Shown in pieces: positions 46,919 through 59,479 of a DNA stretch of 64,000 nucleotides. The DNA lies in contig OZ005734.1 in assembly GCA_963930755.1 (NCBI GenBank), forward strand, positions 70,003,228 through 70,067,227, in the 5' to 3' direction. The notes beneath the pieces are model-generated. The model was not told the DNA's origin, did no database searches, and was given only the letters and a program-made list of their open reading frames with translations. The translations under genes were made by a program, and so were the position numbers. How positions within the stretch are numbered: position 1 is the first letter of the stretch; every line of letters starts with the position of its first letter. Source of the stretch: Eudasyphora cyanicolor (Eukaryota; Arthropoda; Insecta; Diptera; Muscidae).

Positions 46919-47920
46919 CACGGGAATGTTTGAATTGGAAGAAAATATATTTGGAAACAAAATGTGTAAGTATTTTGTATTCGTGAACGTGTTGGGAACG
47001 TATATATTAATATATTAGAACAAAATATATTTGCGAACTGACTTTCACAAATAATATATGTATTTTCACACAAACAAAATTATTGTTAAAGGAGTTTTCC
47101 AAATATATTTTATTTAAAAAGATTTTTAAAACTTTTTGACTTTTTCGAATTTTAGTTTAAATTTTTCCTAGATTTCGTGTTATACTTTATAGTTAAACCT
47201 GTTGTTAGATTAGGCCCATTTGGTCCAATTTGCATCGTCTCGGTAATATATAGGCAATATTTGTAAACGGTAATATATATATTGCCTTATAATTTGGTTC
47301 AAGGGATATTTTTGTTTTTTGACATCAAAATAAGCGTTTTTTGTTCAAAAATAATATGTAAATAAGCTTCTTTCCTTTCACGAAGTATTGAATAAAAATA
47401 AATATAAAATATTGGGTTAAATATTCGTTTTGTATGAAAATTTAATATGGACCAAATGGTTTCTTCATCTAGGAGTTGTACATATTTTCCACTCTAACAG
47501 CAGGATTAAGAATGTCATAAGCTGCATTAACTAATTATTATTTAATAAATATTCCTATTCATCTCTTTTTGCCAATCCACCAAAGCAATTTATAAAATTA
47601 TACGATTTAAATCGAATTTTACAAACTTATTAAATTTGTTTGCACATTGAACATCTGAAAACAGAAAACTTGCATCTAAATTAAGGCACTGATAAATTAC
47701 CAAAAAATACTTAAATACAATTTAATCATTGTTTCGGAAATATTACTTCCAAATAAAAAATATTAGAATGGAATCACAGTTTAGAACAATATCACCCCAA
47801 ACGTATAATATTTTTGTGTTTCAAATATTATATAGGTATTTGGAGTGTACCCTAAACATATGTACGTTTCAAGCTGAATATGTTTGGGGCAATATACTAC
47901 AGAAGCAATTTTTCAGCGTG
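46919..47920 (-). mobile_element. Family D MITE, copy 5, with internal insert
   Basis: CACGGGAATGTTTGAATTGG at the left, AATTTTTCAGCGTG at the right, TA at 46917-46918 and 47921-47922. About 300 bp longer than other D copies. The excess, roughly 47205-47520, has CCATTTGGTCC near its left and GGACCAAATGG near its right, so a second small element seems nested. Confidence 0.8.
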
Positions 47921-49129
47921 TATACAATTTTATAATATTTTTATTTTAATTTCAGCCAAATTCAATGTTCAAAATCATTAAAGGTTCCAACGAAAATTGT
48001 TCATGGATGTTTGGAGAACATATAGAAAGGTGAATCCACTATAAGTTTACAAATCGATAACAAATATACGAAACTTCAAATATTTCGATGAAGTGTTGGC
48101 CGGTTTATCTTTATACATACCACTAAAATACGGTTTTAGATTATAAAATGTTGAAAGTTATCCGTAATATGTATTACACATTTATTGTATTTTCTAATAT
48201 TAAAATAATAAAACCAATTTTTAAAAAAGGAAGTGTTGTGTTTTGAATTTATCGTGGAAACTTGTATACAAGAATCATATTTTCTATGAATATTGAAATG
48301 GTTTCTGCGGCTTTTTAGTATGAGTGGCATTCGAATAAACACAATGTAATAATTTTCCCTACATATTTAAAAAACCTTTATTGATGTTTTAAATTAATTA
48401 CCAGTATTTACTTATATCAAGGACATACATTTTAAAATTTAATACGATAATGTTTTAAATTCTATGATATTTTACTAAACATAAGCACGAGGCATACTTC
48501 AATGTACGCCAAAACGTGCTTATTTGAAGACCAAACTTAATTAGTTTTATTACCAAATGTTCTTGATTCTATGAAATGCATCATCAAAACAAGAACTATT
48601 CATGTCTTTGAATTTACAATAAAACATTCTTATTTTTATAGCGATTGTCTTTGGCTCGAAATCATTGCCGAAATCTTAAACTTTACGACAAATTCTTTGA
48701 TTTTCAGTACGCTTTTTTTTAGTGTAGGGTTTGAACTTTGGCAGATTACAGGCAAATTTGGTCGGGATTTCCGGCTTTTTAAAACTACTAATAATGCTAT
48801 TGAAAAAATAATATAATAATAATAATAAAAATAACACTTTGCAGCAAAAAAAAATTTTGTCCGGGACCTTAAAACTTATTTTGTATAGATTGAAGCATAA
48901 TATTTTATGAAACCAAAACTAAATTTTTTTTCCTAGTATTCCGATTTTCATTGTAGGTACCTTTAGTATTTGAACCATATTTTCTTAAGTAAAAGCTCGA
49001 TAAAGCCGAGATACCACTTAAATTAAAAGAAATTATGAGGGCAAAATAGGCTGAACACATAACTTTCATGTAGAAACTAAAGTTTAGTAACTGTCATTCC
49101 AAAAAATAGTTTGTTCCATTTTCTGAAAG

Positions 49130-49690
49130 CTAGTTTGAAACTTTTGCAGAAGCTGTGGAGATGAGGAAGAAGTGGAGAGCATTGAACACTTGCTATGCGA
49201 CTGACCCGCTGTGAGTAAACGACGACTGGACATACTGAGGTCGGCCTTTCTAGGCATTCTATCACATTTTGCCGGCACCGATATACGTACTATCGATAAA
49301 TTTGTATATCAAATAGGTTGATTTCGATGAGGGGAATTTCAGTCCATAGTAACCTAGGGACCTAAACTGGTCTATAAAAAAACCGCTGCCACACTTACCT
49401 AACCTACATTTTACAAACATATTTTGTTTTCTGTTTTTTATCCTTGTATTGAACATATAAAGTTATTTTCGAAATTCGAGTACAGTGCTTAAAAATTCGA
49501 TATTTATGCTAATAAGCTGCGAGGGCAGCTCTTAGAATATAAAGTAGAGATATTTAAGTAAGTAGAGTTTATTTTTTTTAAAAAAAAACTTACATTTAGG
49601 GATAAAAACGCTTAAATATGGTATAGAAGAACAAAAGGGGTAAAATATGGTACAGTAGAAATATGGTCGAACGGAATCAGGAGATATGTC
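49130..49690 (+). pseudogene. LINE 3' end (C-terminal cysteine motif and 3' UTR)
   Basis: The plus strand encodes CRSCGDEEEVESIEHLLCD, then a stop, then SKRRLDIL..SAFLGIL..GTDIRTIDKFVYQIG. Protein and following non-coding DNA match the minus-strand copy at 53965-54525, out to GGTCGAACGGAAT at 49669-49681. It is a second copy of the same LINE family, truncated at the 5' side. Confidence 0.75.
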
Positions 49691-51735
49691 ACTCTTGAAA
49701 TATATATTTTTTTATTTTTTTTTTTAAATTCCAATTTTCATGGAAGTTACCTTTAGTATTTGGAACCTTTAGTATTGTATTTTTTTTTGAAGTATAAGCT
49801 CGATAAAGCAGTAATAACATTTAAATTTAAGGAAATTATAAGGGCTAGAAATGCCTAAAACATTGGTTACATGTAGAAACGGAATTTTAGCAACTGCCGT
49901 TAAAACAATTTTTTGTTCAAACAAAATCATTTTTTGCTGGTACTAAATATATCTATCTGAACCGATTTCCCCAAAATTTGGCAGTGTTCATTCATGTAAT
50001 AAAAAATTCTTTCTGCAGAATTTCGTACTGATTGGAAGTAAAATACAGCTTATAAAGCGCATACATATCAAATATGGAGTAACATAAATACAAAATGTAA
50101 ATTTTGTGTTCTTCTACGTAACACATCTTCAAAATTATCATGATGTTTATAGAGTATATCGAATTCGTCCACACTATCACTCTCATTCTCTCTCTGCTTT
50201 ACCATCATCTTCAATATGCTAAACATTGTAAAATTCATAAGCGTTTTTGGGGAGCACAGAAAAAAAGTTTAAACCAATACTCTCACATTAACATACCAGC
50301 CAACGATAACAACAAAACAAACTCGCATGAATACTATATGTGAACGGCTTCCAAAGGATATTCACACTACACACTAACACTCGTAGGCACACACACACGC
50401 ACGCACTCACTGACATTGATGCACGTACACGTGTTGGAGGCTTAACATGGTCTCATGTTTTTATCATCAGTGGCCATATTAAAACATTGATGACTTATTT
50501 TGCCACCGTAGAGTAGCACCCATCATCGCCCGGTCCCGGCCCCAGCTCCGGCTCGAGGACCTTTAGAAAGTGTTTTGTGTTTGTTTGTATTATAAAGAAT
50601 TCCCACGTAAGTGCGTGTTGGTGTGTATGAGTGAGTGTCTTTTAGGCTTAAACGCACCCTAATGACAATCCAAGTTTGTAGTCCTTCAGCCTCACACTCT
50701 CACTATCTCACTCTCTCTCTGTCTCCCCCAGTCCATCGTCTCTACGTTTTATTCAGTTGTCGATGCCGATGAGCTTAAAGTGCCAAATTAATCGGTAACA
50801 GCCTATGACTTTCTGCCTGACTGACTTGCCTGTGTGGCTGAGTGTCCGTCCGTCCGTTTGTCTCTCTGTCTGTCTGTCCTTCCATTTGTCTTTGTATTTG
50901 TGCACAGAGGTGTGCATGTCTGTCCTTCCGGTTGTCTGGCTGACTGGCTGGCTCTCTGACTGTTGGTTGTCCTGGGCTTTTGAATACCTATCGAGATAAC
51001 AGTTTTCCGCTTAAACAATTTATTTGAACAGATTTACTTTGCATATTTTCATATCCCCCCTCTCTCCCCTCTATCTCTTAGTCCACACCGCAAACGGCCC
51101 TACATTTCATTTTGTATTAGTATTATGGCAATCATGTGTGTGTTTGTGTGCGTTTGAGACTCTGTGTGCATGCGTTTGTGTGCCATGTCATTGTGTTAAG
51201 TGGTTAACGTGTGAATATCTCTTAATAGCCAATCATCGATGTTTAAATACCTCTTGAAAGTGACTGAAGCCCAATACCAACAACAGCCAAGTCAACAAAA
51301 AGCCAAAGCGCCTTTACATATTCAAATAGAAAATGGAATGCGAATGTGCACTGAATTATGTGCTTTGCTGGTCTCTCTCTCTCTCTGCCTAACGAACGCT
51401 TAAATGGTTTAGTGAGCAAAAGCTTTGAAAAGTGAATAACGGCAGCGGCGGGGGCTGCGACAGGGCCAGGTACAGGGGCAACGTCTATGATGATGCAGCT
51501 ACCGCTGCCACAGCTTCCATGCACTTGAAGCAATACTAACAGAGTGCAAGGAGGACGACAGACTCAAGAGGTTGACAAAGTCAATGGAAGATGATGCAAA
51601 GGTTCAAGTGTGGCATATATGCAACATCAAATACACGAGGAGAAAAAGTCGTTGTTCATCACCTTGGCAACATTTTAGATGAACTAGAAAGGATGGACTA
51701 AAGTTGATGCCTTATAAGATGGATGCATAATACAG
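49691..51735. other. Unassigned intronic stretch
   Basis: 49740-49920 has E-type flank (ACCTTTAGTATTTGGAACC, AAGTATAAGCTCGATAAAG) and 49945-50085 one group A unit (TATATCTATCTGAACCGATT). 50100-51735 is not recognisably repetitive except CA/CT-rich and GTCTGTCTGTC stretches (50380-50450, 50840-50960). It may be the remaining unique part of FAR intron 1; no gene is visible. Confidence 0.4.
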
Positions 51736-51737
51736 TC

Positions 51738-52681
51738 TAGTGAGAAGTTGCCACGCACCTTTGGCACCTCCCACACAAATGGACAATTTTGCACAAAAAG
51801 TTAATGGCTTTTAACTTTGATTCCAGTCCATGGAAATACTTGAAATCTTGTGAAGTGTAATTCTTTTACAGTACCTACAGTCCTGTGCAAAATGAACAAT
51901 ATTACCACGTCCCTTTTGGTACCTCCCATACAAATGGACCATTTTGCATAAAATGTTGACGGCTTATAAGTTGGTTTCCTGCACATACAAATACCTGAAA
52001 TTTTGTACAGTGTTATGTTTTTATAGTACCCATAGTATATTACAATATGGCCGTTATTGTCATGCCCCTTTTGGTACATCCCAAACAAAATTGCCAAAAT
52101 AAACAAATATGATAAAATATTTTTCGCAATTTCCTTATTTTTACAATATGGGTCATAATTTTTGCATTTATCCATATATATTTTGCAAATATGCATTGTT
52201 TTCTTCGTTAGGATTAAAGCTTTCAAGAAATGCAACAAACAAGTTTTTTGTGAATTTTTTATATTTTTTATGAATTTTCTCGAGCCATCAAAAAATGATC
52301 TTGAAGAAAAAACATGAAATTGTTTCCAATTGTTTTAACGACAGTTGCTGAACTTCCGTTTCTACATGAAACTGATCTTTTCGGCATTTCTAGCCCTTTC
52401 CTTTAATTTAAACGGTATCCCGGCTTTATCGAGCTTATACTTCAAATAAAATATAGTCCAAATACTAAAGGTAACCTCCAAGAAAATGGGAACTTTAGAA
52501 AAAAAAATAAATAAAAAATTAACTATAAAAAAAAATAATGTTGACTTCATAAAAATATATGCCTCAATCTATTAAAAAAGTTTTTAGCTCTCGGACACAA
52601 AAACAATTTTTGGTGTAACGATAGTATATATACCAGCCCATATTTACATTGCTCACAAGGTGAGGGTATACCTTACTTGTT
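51738..52681 (-). repeat. Group B/E remnant with deleted terminal hairpin
   Basis: B units (GCCACGCACCTTTGGCACCT, CCATACAAATGGACCATTTT) at 51738-52100, E flank (CAGTTGCTGAACTTCCGTTT, CGGCTTTATCGAGCTTATAC) to 52540, then a left end CACAAGGTGAGGGTATACCT followed directly by TACTTGTT at 52681. Other B copies have TTAGTCGG..CCGACTGAAACTTTC between these. Confidence 0.6.
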
Positions 52682-52989
52682 AAAGTTCAGTTTGATGAAC
52701 CGCAAAAATCTTTTGAGAGTACTTATAAATATATATCTGTACCTGAGACCTGCCCTTCGCCAGAGAAAACAATTTTATGTAATTTTATTTTTTGGTGTTG
52801 AAGATTTTTTCACGATTTCGAACATTTATTATAACGATTTGACGATTTGTTGCCCCTATCTTGACGATTTTCGATCAAATTCGCCTGGCAACGCTGCAGA
52901 GACGACATAAATTATATATCGTTCACTTACTTCAAGAGTAGCATAACTCCTTTGGGAGCAAAAAATGTTTAAATACTCGTATTATATGT

Positions 52990-53937
52990 TTTTATACCCT
53001 ACACCACACTGTGGTACAGGGTATTATAAGTTTGTTTCACGGCAGATGTTTGTAACACCTGAAAATAACACAGCTAGACCCACCTTAAAGTATACCGATC
53101 GACTCAGAATCACTAGCTGAGTCGATTTAAGCATGTCCGTCCGTCTGTTCATGTAAAGTTGTTCGTCGACTACAGGTCGCAATTAGACTCCGATCGTTCT
53201 GAAATTTTGCAGTTAAGAGTATTTCGCAGCTGTTAAGATCGCTATTTAATTTGGTTGAAATCGGTTCAGATTTAGATATAGCTCCCATATATCTTTCGTC
53301 CGATTTGGCCCTTTAGTCCTATAGAAGCTGTATTTTACATCCAATCGTTTTGAAATTTAGAATGGTAGAGTTTCTTGATCCATGAACCAACACTACCGAA
53401 TTTGAAGAAAATCGGTTAAGATTTAGCTATAGCTCCCATATATATGTTTCGTCCGATTTGGCCCTTTAGTCCTATAAAAGCTGTATTTTACATCCAATCG
53501 TTTTGAAATTTAGAATGGTAGAGTTTCTTGATCCATGAACCAACATTGCCGAATTTGAAGAAAATCGGTTAAGATTTAGCTATAGCTCCCATATATAGGT
53601 TTCGTCCGATTTTGCTCTTTAGTCCTGAAGAAGCTGTATTTTACATCCAATCATTTTGAAATTTAGAATGGTAGAGTTTCCTGATCCATGAACCAACACT
53701 ACCGAATTTGAAGAAAATCGGTTAAGATTTAGCTATAGCTCCCATATATATGTTTCGTCCGATTTGGCCCTTTAGTTCTATAGAAGCTGTATTTTACATC
53801 CAATCGTTTTGAAATTTAGAATAAACAATTTAAACATGAACTACAAAATTTATATTTCAGAGTTATTCAATATTACGAGAGTGGTGTAGGGTATTATATA
53901 GTCGGCCCCGCCCGACTTTAGCCTTTCCTTACTGGTT
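52990..53937 (-). mobile_element. Group A2 HINE-like element (complete)
   Basis: Right end ATACCCTACACCACACTGTG, CCGATCGACTCAGAATCACT, GTCCGTCCGTCTGTTCATG, then four units with GCTATAGCTCCCATATATAT and ACATCCAATCGTTTTGAAAT. Left end GTGGTGTAGGGTATTATATA with hairpin GTCGGCCCCGCCCGAC and CCTTTCCTTACTGG. Highly similar to the A2 copy at 21701, but lacks that copy's additional internal palindrome. Confidence 0.87.
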
Positions 53938-53964
53938 TACATATAAATCTATTTGAAAATCAGG

Positions 53965-54704
53965 GTGTTCAAATTATTCCGTTCGACCATATTTCTTCCT
54001 GTTGCTCAACTTCACCATATTTTACCCTTTTGTTCTTCTATATCATATTTAACCGTGTTTGCCCCGAAAATTTTTTTTTGTAAAAAAAATCTTATTTCTA
54101 GAAAAATACCCTTCATAAATCTAATTTATATTCTAAGAGCTGCCCTAGCACCTTAGTATCTTAAAGATCCCATTTTTAACTACTGTACTACAGATTTCGA
54201 AAAATAGCTTTATATGTTCAATACATAGACCAATTTAGGTCCTTAGTGTTACCATGGGATGAAATGCCCCTCATCGAAACCAACCTATTTGACATACAAA
54301 TTTATCGATAGTACGAATATCGGTGCCGGAAAGATTTGTTAGACTGCCTAAAAAGGCCGATTCCAGTATGTCCAGTCGTCGTTTACTCAAAGCGGGACAG
54401 TCACATAGCAAATGCTCAATGATCTCCACTTCTTCCTCATCTCCACAGCTTTTGCAGAAGTCATTGCAGTCAATACCCAATCTTCTGGCGTGTTCGCCGC
54501 TCAGAAGTGATACTAACGTAGACAATATTTTCCTCTCTAGTGCCAGGTCATACCTTGGCTAGATTTCTCTAGCTGCAGGTGCCGAATTCTGTACATCTTA
54601 CGTTGGACTGCCTGATTGCATCTTGCCTAAGCCAAAGCTTGCACGTGGATAGTGGCGCACCAATATATGCAAATTCTTCGAAAAATTTTAATGTCTCCCT
54701 TTCA
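53965..54704 (-). pseudogene. LINE 3' end, distal part of a split copy
   Basis: The minus strand encodes LSGEHARRLGIDCNDFCKSC, GDEEEVEIIEHLLCDCPALS and GTDIRTIDKFVCQIGWFR, then a stop. CxxC..H..C is the C-terminal zinc-knuckle-like motif of RNase H-bearing LINEs. The 3' UTR runs to GGTCGAACGGAATA at about 53967. Upstream in its own sense it continues beyond a nested LINE, at 55473-56672. Confidence 0.8.
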
Positions 54705-54718
54705 TAGCAAGTTCATTG

Positions 54719-55458
54719 AAAGCGATCACAGGTCATAGCATCAAAATGGATGGAACCTAGCGCAGACACCCGCTGGAACTTGCTGTTATACAGATGGTTC
54801 GAAACTAGGGGAAAGGACGGGGCTGGGACTTTATATCGAAGAACCGGAAACCGAACTGTTATTCCGCCTACCAGACCATAAAACGGTCTTACAGGCGGAA
54901 GTCCGAGAAGTTACAGAGTGTAACACAAAAACAACAAATGTAAATATTTTTACAGATGGCCACATGGGGCGAATAACGCACATATCATGTTATGGAATAT
55001 TGAAACCATTGGAGAAACAACAAGAATCTTGTTGGTGACCCAAACGAGGACAAGACCAAAACTTTGCTGAACTTGAGCAAAATAGAGACTAGCAAGATCA
55101 TGTGTATCCTTACAGGGCACACAGGCCTACTAGCGCATCTGCATACAATAGGAGTTGTGGACATCAGCGTCTGAAGGGCATGCGGGGAGGATGACGAAAC
55201 ATTGGAGCACTTCCTCTGCCAGCGCCCAGCGTTCGCAAACAATAGATCCTGGGAAATGACTCTTTAACAGACTTGACCCAACTGAGGGGTGTAGACTGGA
55301 AAACCATTAAGGAAAAGTACAGAGTTCCTAAAATAACTTTCTCAGGCCTAGTCCATGAAACAAACAATTAGAGCGCACAACTGGCCGAATACTGGCTTAT
55401 GTGTATGTCCAAGGACATGAGGTGGTGGAGCAATCTGCCTCCTCTTATCAACCTAACC
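54719..55458 (+). pseudogene. 5'-truncated LINE inserted in another LINE
   Basis: The plus strand encodes the RNase H start (CYTDGSKLG, GLGLYIEEPETELLFRLPDH, QAE), then frameshifts, GHTGLLAHLHTIGVVDISV and CGEDDETLEHFLCQRPAFAN. It is flanked by a perfect 14-bp direct repeat TAGCAAGTTCATTG at 54705-54718 and 55459-55472. The minus-strand host LINE reads through if one copy is removed. The 3' end is CAACCTAACC without a long A tail. Confidence 0.85.
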
Positions 55459-55472
55459 TAGCAAGTTCATTG

Positions 55473-56672
55473 GCCTTGCAGTTCCCCGGGATATTCCTAT
55501 GCCCAGACACCCATAGGAGGTGTATATTAAACTGCTCAGCCATCTCGTTAATAGATCTGCGGCAGTCGAAGGCTGTTTGTGAATTTAGGGATGTGGCCTC
55601 CAGAGAATTGATGGCAGCCTGGCTGTTCGAGTAAATGACAAGGCCAGTGTTGGTTACTGTGTTGCGACTTAAGCCACTTGCCGACTTCCCATACTGCCAT
55701 TATTTCGGCTTGACAGACACTGCAGGTATAGTGTGTCCAGGTAGTCTGTGAGCTATATCCATACTATGTTCTTAAGAGTGTACTCCGAAGCCAAACTTTT
55801 CTTCAAGCTTCGAACCAATCGCATAGAAGTGAAGATGATTTCTATTACCTGGTATTCTGCAAACCCATTCATCTCTGGCTGGTAGCATAGCGATGTAGTT
55901 CCTCTCGAAGGTGTACACCGTTGGTATATAGTCCACTCGGTCAGTTACTATAGCACTACACTTTGATTTTCTCATATAACCGTAGTTATTGTACCTCCAC
56001 ATTGATAGGCAGTTTAATCATAGTGCCGGTCTAGTTGCAACTTCTCTCGCCATAATATTAATCGGCGGAGAAGGGCTTGAAGAGACTCCGTCGCTGTAGT
56101 CCTTAAAGCTCCGCTTATGCACTGGCAGGCAGTTCTCTGAACCTTTGATGGTACGTTGGTGATGGTTTGTTTGTTAGTTGCCGTCCACCGTATAACAGTA
56201 TTGGACGAACTACTGCTATATATATCCAATGGACGATTTTAGGAGAGAGGACCCACCGCGACCATAGACCCTACAGCCTTCCTGAAGGAATAAAAGGCGA
56301 CGTTGGACTTCCTTTCACGTTCCAGTACGCTAAGTTTGAATAACAGTTTCCTATCTAGAATTATTCGTAAAAACTTTGCACTTTCAGAAAAGACTGGATC
56401 TGTTTCATTTATCCGAGGAGGAGGGTCCAATTCTCTCTGGTTTGGGTTAACGCCCAAACCGCTGCTTCTGGCCCATCTACCCAACTTGTTCAGAGCCAGA
56501 TGTAGGATGTCTCTGAGGACGTTTTCTCATTTGCCACTCACTCCGCATATGCCACGACTTTGCAGCCACAACGTTCTAGATCTAGCAGGATTTCATTCAC
56601 CGCTAGGTCACAAATTAGTGGAGACAGTACTACCCCTTGTTTTATATTTACATATCGCAAAATATGTTTCAA
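55473..56672 (-). pseudogene. LINE reverse transcriptase and RNase H, proximal part of the split copy
   Basis: In sense order (from 56672 down): RT motif YVNIKQGVVLSPLICDLAVN and KVVAYAE (the catalytic YADD damaged), then WARSSGLGVNPNQREL, KFLRIILDRKLLFKL, VQRTACQCISGALRTTATES, and RNase H pieces ending SGHRNIPGNCKANELA at the nested insertion. Many frameshifts. The 5' part is cut by the B element at 56673. Confidence 0.82.
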
Positions 56673-57890
56673 CAAGTAAGAAAGTTCATTCGTGTAAACC
56701 GACTTATGAATCCCCTCACGTTGAGTTCCAAAAAATATTGGTAATTTTTTTTGCATTAATTAAAATATTATCAATTTAAATTGTATTTAATAACTTTAAA
56801 TTGTAAATAACTTTAATTGTAATAATAACTTTAAAGTATGTACTGGTATTACAATTAAAAGCTGTTTACATTTGGTACAAAATGGTCCATTTGTGTGGGA
56901 GGTACCAAAAGGGGCGTGCCAATAACGGTCACTTTTCTCTGGACTCTAGATACTATAAAAACATTACACCGTACAAAATATCAAGCATTTATATTCACTG
57001 GTGTTAAATTAAAATCTCTTAACTTTTGGTACAAAATGGTCCATTTTTGTGGAAGGTACCAAAAGGGACATCCCAATAACGCCCACTTTTCAGTGGAATA
57101 AAGGTACTACAAAAGCATTACACTGTACAAATTTTCAAGTATTTATATGCACTGGTATAAAAGTAATAAACTGTGTAAAATGGTCCATTTTTATGGTACT
57201 AAAAGGAGCGTGCCAATAACGGCCACTTTTCTCTAGAATCTAGGTACTATAAAAGGATTACACTATACGAAATTTCAAGTATATGTATGCACTGGTATTA
57301 AAGTTAAAAGCTGTTAACTTTTGTTGCAAAAAGGTCCATTTGTGTGGGAGGTACCAAAAGAGACTGTACAAAATTTCAAGTACTTGTATGAACTGCAATC
57401 AAAGTTATAAGCCGTTAAATTTTGGTGCAAAATGGTTCATTTGTACAAAAAAGGGAGTGGCCACTTCGCCCATTTTTCTTGAGGTATTAGCGACTAACAA
57501 ACTAATACTATATGTGAAATTTCACAAGATTCGAGTAAGTAGTATAGAAGGTATTTAAGAATCAATATTTCACTAAACGTTAACCCTTTGTGGGGGAGGT
57601 ACTAGAAGGAGTGGACCAATATGGCCCATCTTCGAACTTAGCCGGAGATAGAGCAAAATATTACCGCATACCAAATTTGAAGTCAATCGGTTAATCCTTT
57701 CGAGAGTTATCCTGCGCACCAACCATATCCTGCATACCGACAGACAGACGGACATTGCTCATTCGACTTAAAATGACCCAAAACGGATATCCGCCTAACA
57801 TACATAGGGTCTTAGGTCACTCCTTCGATGTGTTAGACTTTTGGTTAGTAGCAAATGATATATACCCTCCTCTTTAAGGAGAGGACAATT
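56673..57890 (+). mobile_element. Group B HINE-like element
   Basis: Left end AAGTAAGAAAGTTCATTCGT with altered hairpin (GTGTAAACCGACTTATG) and CCCCTCACG. About five units (GGTACCAAAAGG, AAAACATTACACCGTACAAA), a GACAGACAGACGGACATTGC tract, and right end TATACCCTCCTCTTTAAGGA. The hairpin 5' arm is lost. It interrupts the LINE at 55473-56672. Confidence 0.8.
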
Positions 57891-57960
57891 ATTTTTCAGA
57901 ATTTCGTGTTGATGGTGCAACATTTTTTTTAAGAATCGAGACCACCATAACCATCTGCAT
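57890..57960 (+). repeat. Dispersed repeat F, 3' fragment
   Basis: TTTTTCAGAATTTCGTGTTG and ATGGTGCAACATTTTTTTTA match TTTTTCAGAACTTCATGTCG and ACGGGGCAACATTTTTTTCA of the copy at 36380. 57961-59480 after it is unassigned. Its 58440-58830 part is less AT-rich and has an 85-codon frame (58566-58823) that I do not recognise. Confidence 0.4.
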
Positions 57961-59479
57961 CGCAGGGACTTCCTCCCACAAAGTCAGTCAAGCAACAATT
58001 GTACATACAATATGTCAGGAAAGTGTTTTGAAATTCGATTCTTTCAGTGTAGAAAATGTCCCTTTATTGTTATTTTATTTGATTTTTGAAAATTGCTAAC
58101 ATTTTTCATAAGTATTCTCCAGATCGAAGTGAGCCCGAAAAATATGTGTAAAAAACTTTCTTGACACAACTTTTGTGATTGAATTTATTTTTATTAGTCG
58201 TATTTTTATCACACAAAATTTCTCTAATTTTTTATAAAGATTTGTAAAAACTCGTCATATGTCGAAACGAAAATGGTTCCAAATTTATGTTAAATTTTCG
58301 CGGTTCAAAAGTCAAAATTGTTTTGGATTTTTTTTTCAATGTTCAAAGGTTTTCGCTACCGCCATGTGGGGTGCACTTTTGCCTCCTGCTACTTAACCCC
58401 TTTACCTTTTTTCCAAACAGCCAATTTACTATAACCCTCCCTCGATGCAATTTTTCGAGACGATAATCAGCAAATTATTGAACGCCGAGAACGGGCGGTT
58501 GGTAGAGGGAGTGGGTGAGAAAACACTTTCGCGTTTCCTCGCGTTCCTAAGTTCAAATCACTTAAATGTGCGCGCGAACGTTTGTGTTGACTTATGTTAA
58601 TTGCCGCGAATGCCGCTTGAGTTGCAGAAAAATGCATCTTGACGAGCAAGCGAACAAACAAAATAATATGGGAAAAAACAGAAAGAAAAAATTATATGTA
58701 AATAAAACGTTAACGACGTTACGACTTTCGTGGCGTGATGATGCAATTGCCTCCGATTTAGCAGTCAACAAAACTATCAGGCGATTTTTCCATACTATTG
58801 CCCCTTTTAACACTTTAAGCTGAGTTGCAATCGATTATGTTAAACTATTAAATAATTGTTGAAATTGTGGAATTTGATATTTACTTTGTAATGCCTCGTT
58901 AGTCTTTGAGAATTAGTTTGTGTAGGTTTACAAATCATTGGAGATAAAGTCAATAATATTTGTTAATCATTTTGAAGGTGTTAATCAAGAAGTTCTTTAC
59001 AAAAAAATATTTTTCCATTTTAAGGGGTAAATAACAATATAAGGAAACAAATAGTGCAATAGGGTAGATAAAACGCATTTAGCTTATGTCTACTTTAAAA
59101 CGTCACACCAGAAGAAAACATCAATTCTAGAAAATGAAATTTTATACCACTTCGTATTCTTGCAACTGGAAATATTATTTTGACATCAAAAACTAGTAAA
59201 GAAAGGCTAAACTGCACTCCTAAGTAAGAAGTAGGGATGTAACGAAAGTGACTTTAGCGAAAGCGAATATTGAAATATATTTCTTGCGAATGCGAACGCG
59301 AAAGCGAATAGTAAAATATGCATTTTTGCGAAAGCGAATGCAAATAGTAGTTTAACCCTTTACTACCAACAAATTTAAGGAACTGAATTGATACTTTTCC
59401 AGGATATTCAAGTATTAAGAAAGTTTTCCATATTTCTACCTCCTGTTACCACAAGGACAAACATATTTTTTTATTCACT

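Noticed and set aside
58566..58823. 85-codon frame as a small host gene
   Set aside because: No domain, homologue or splice evidence, and an equally long frame overlaps on the opposite strand.
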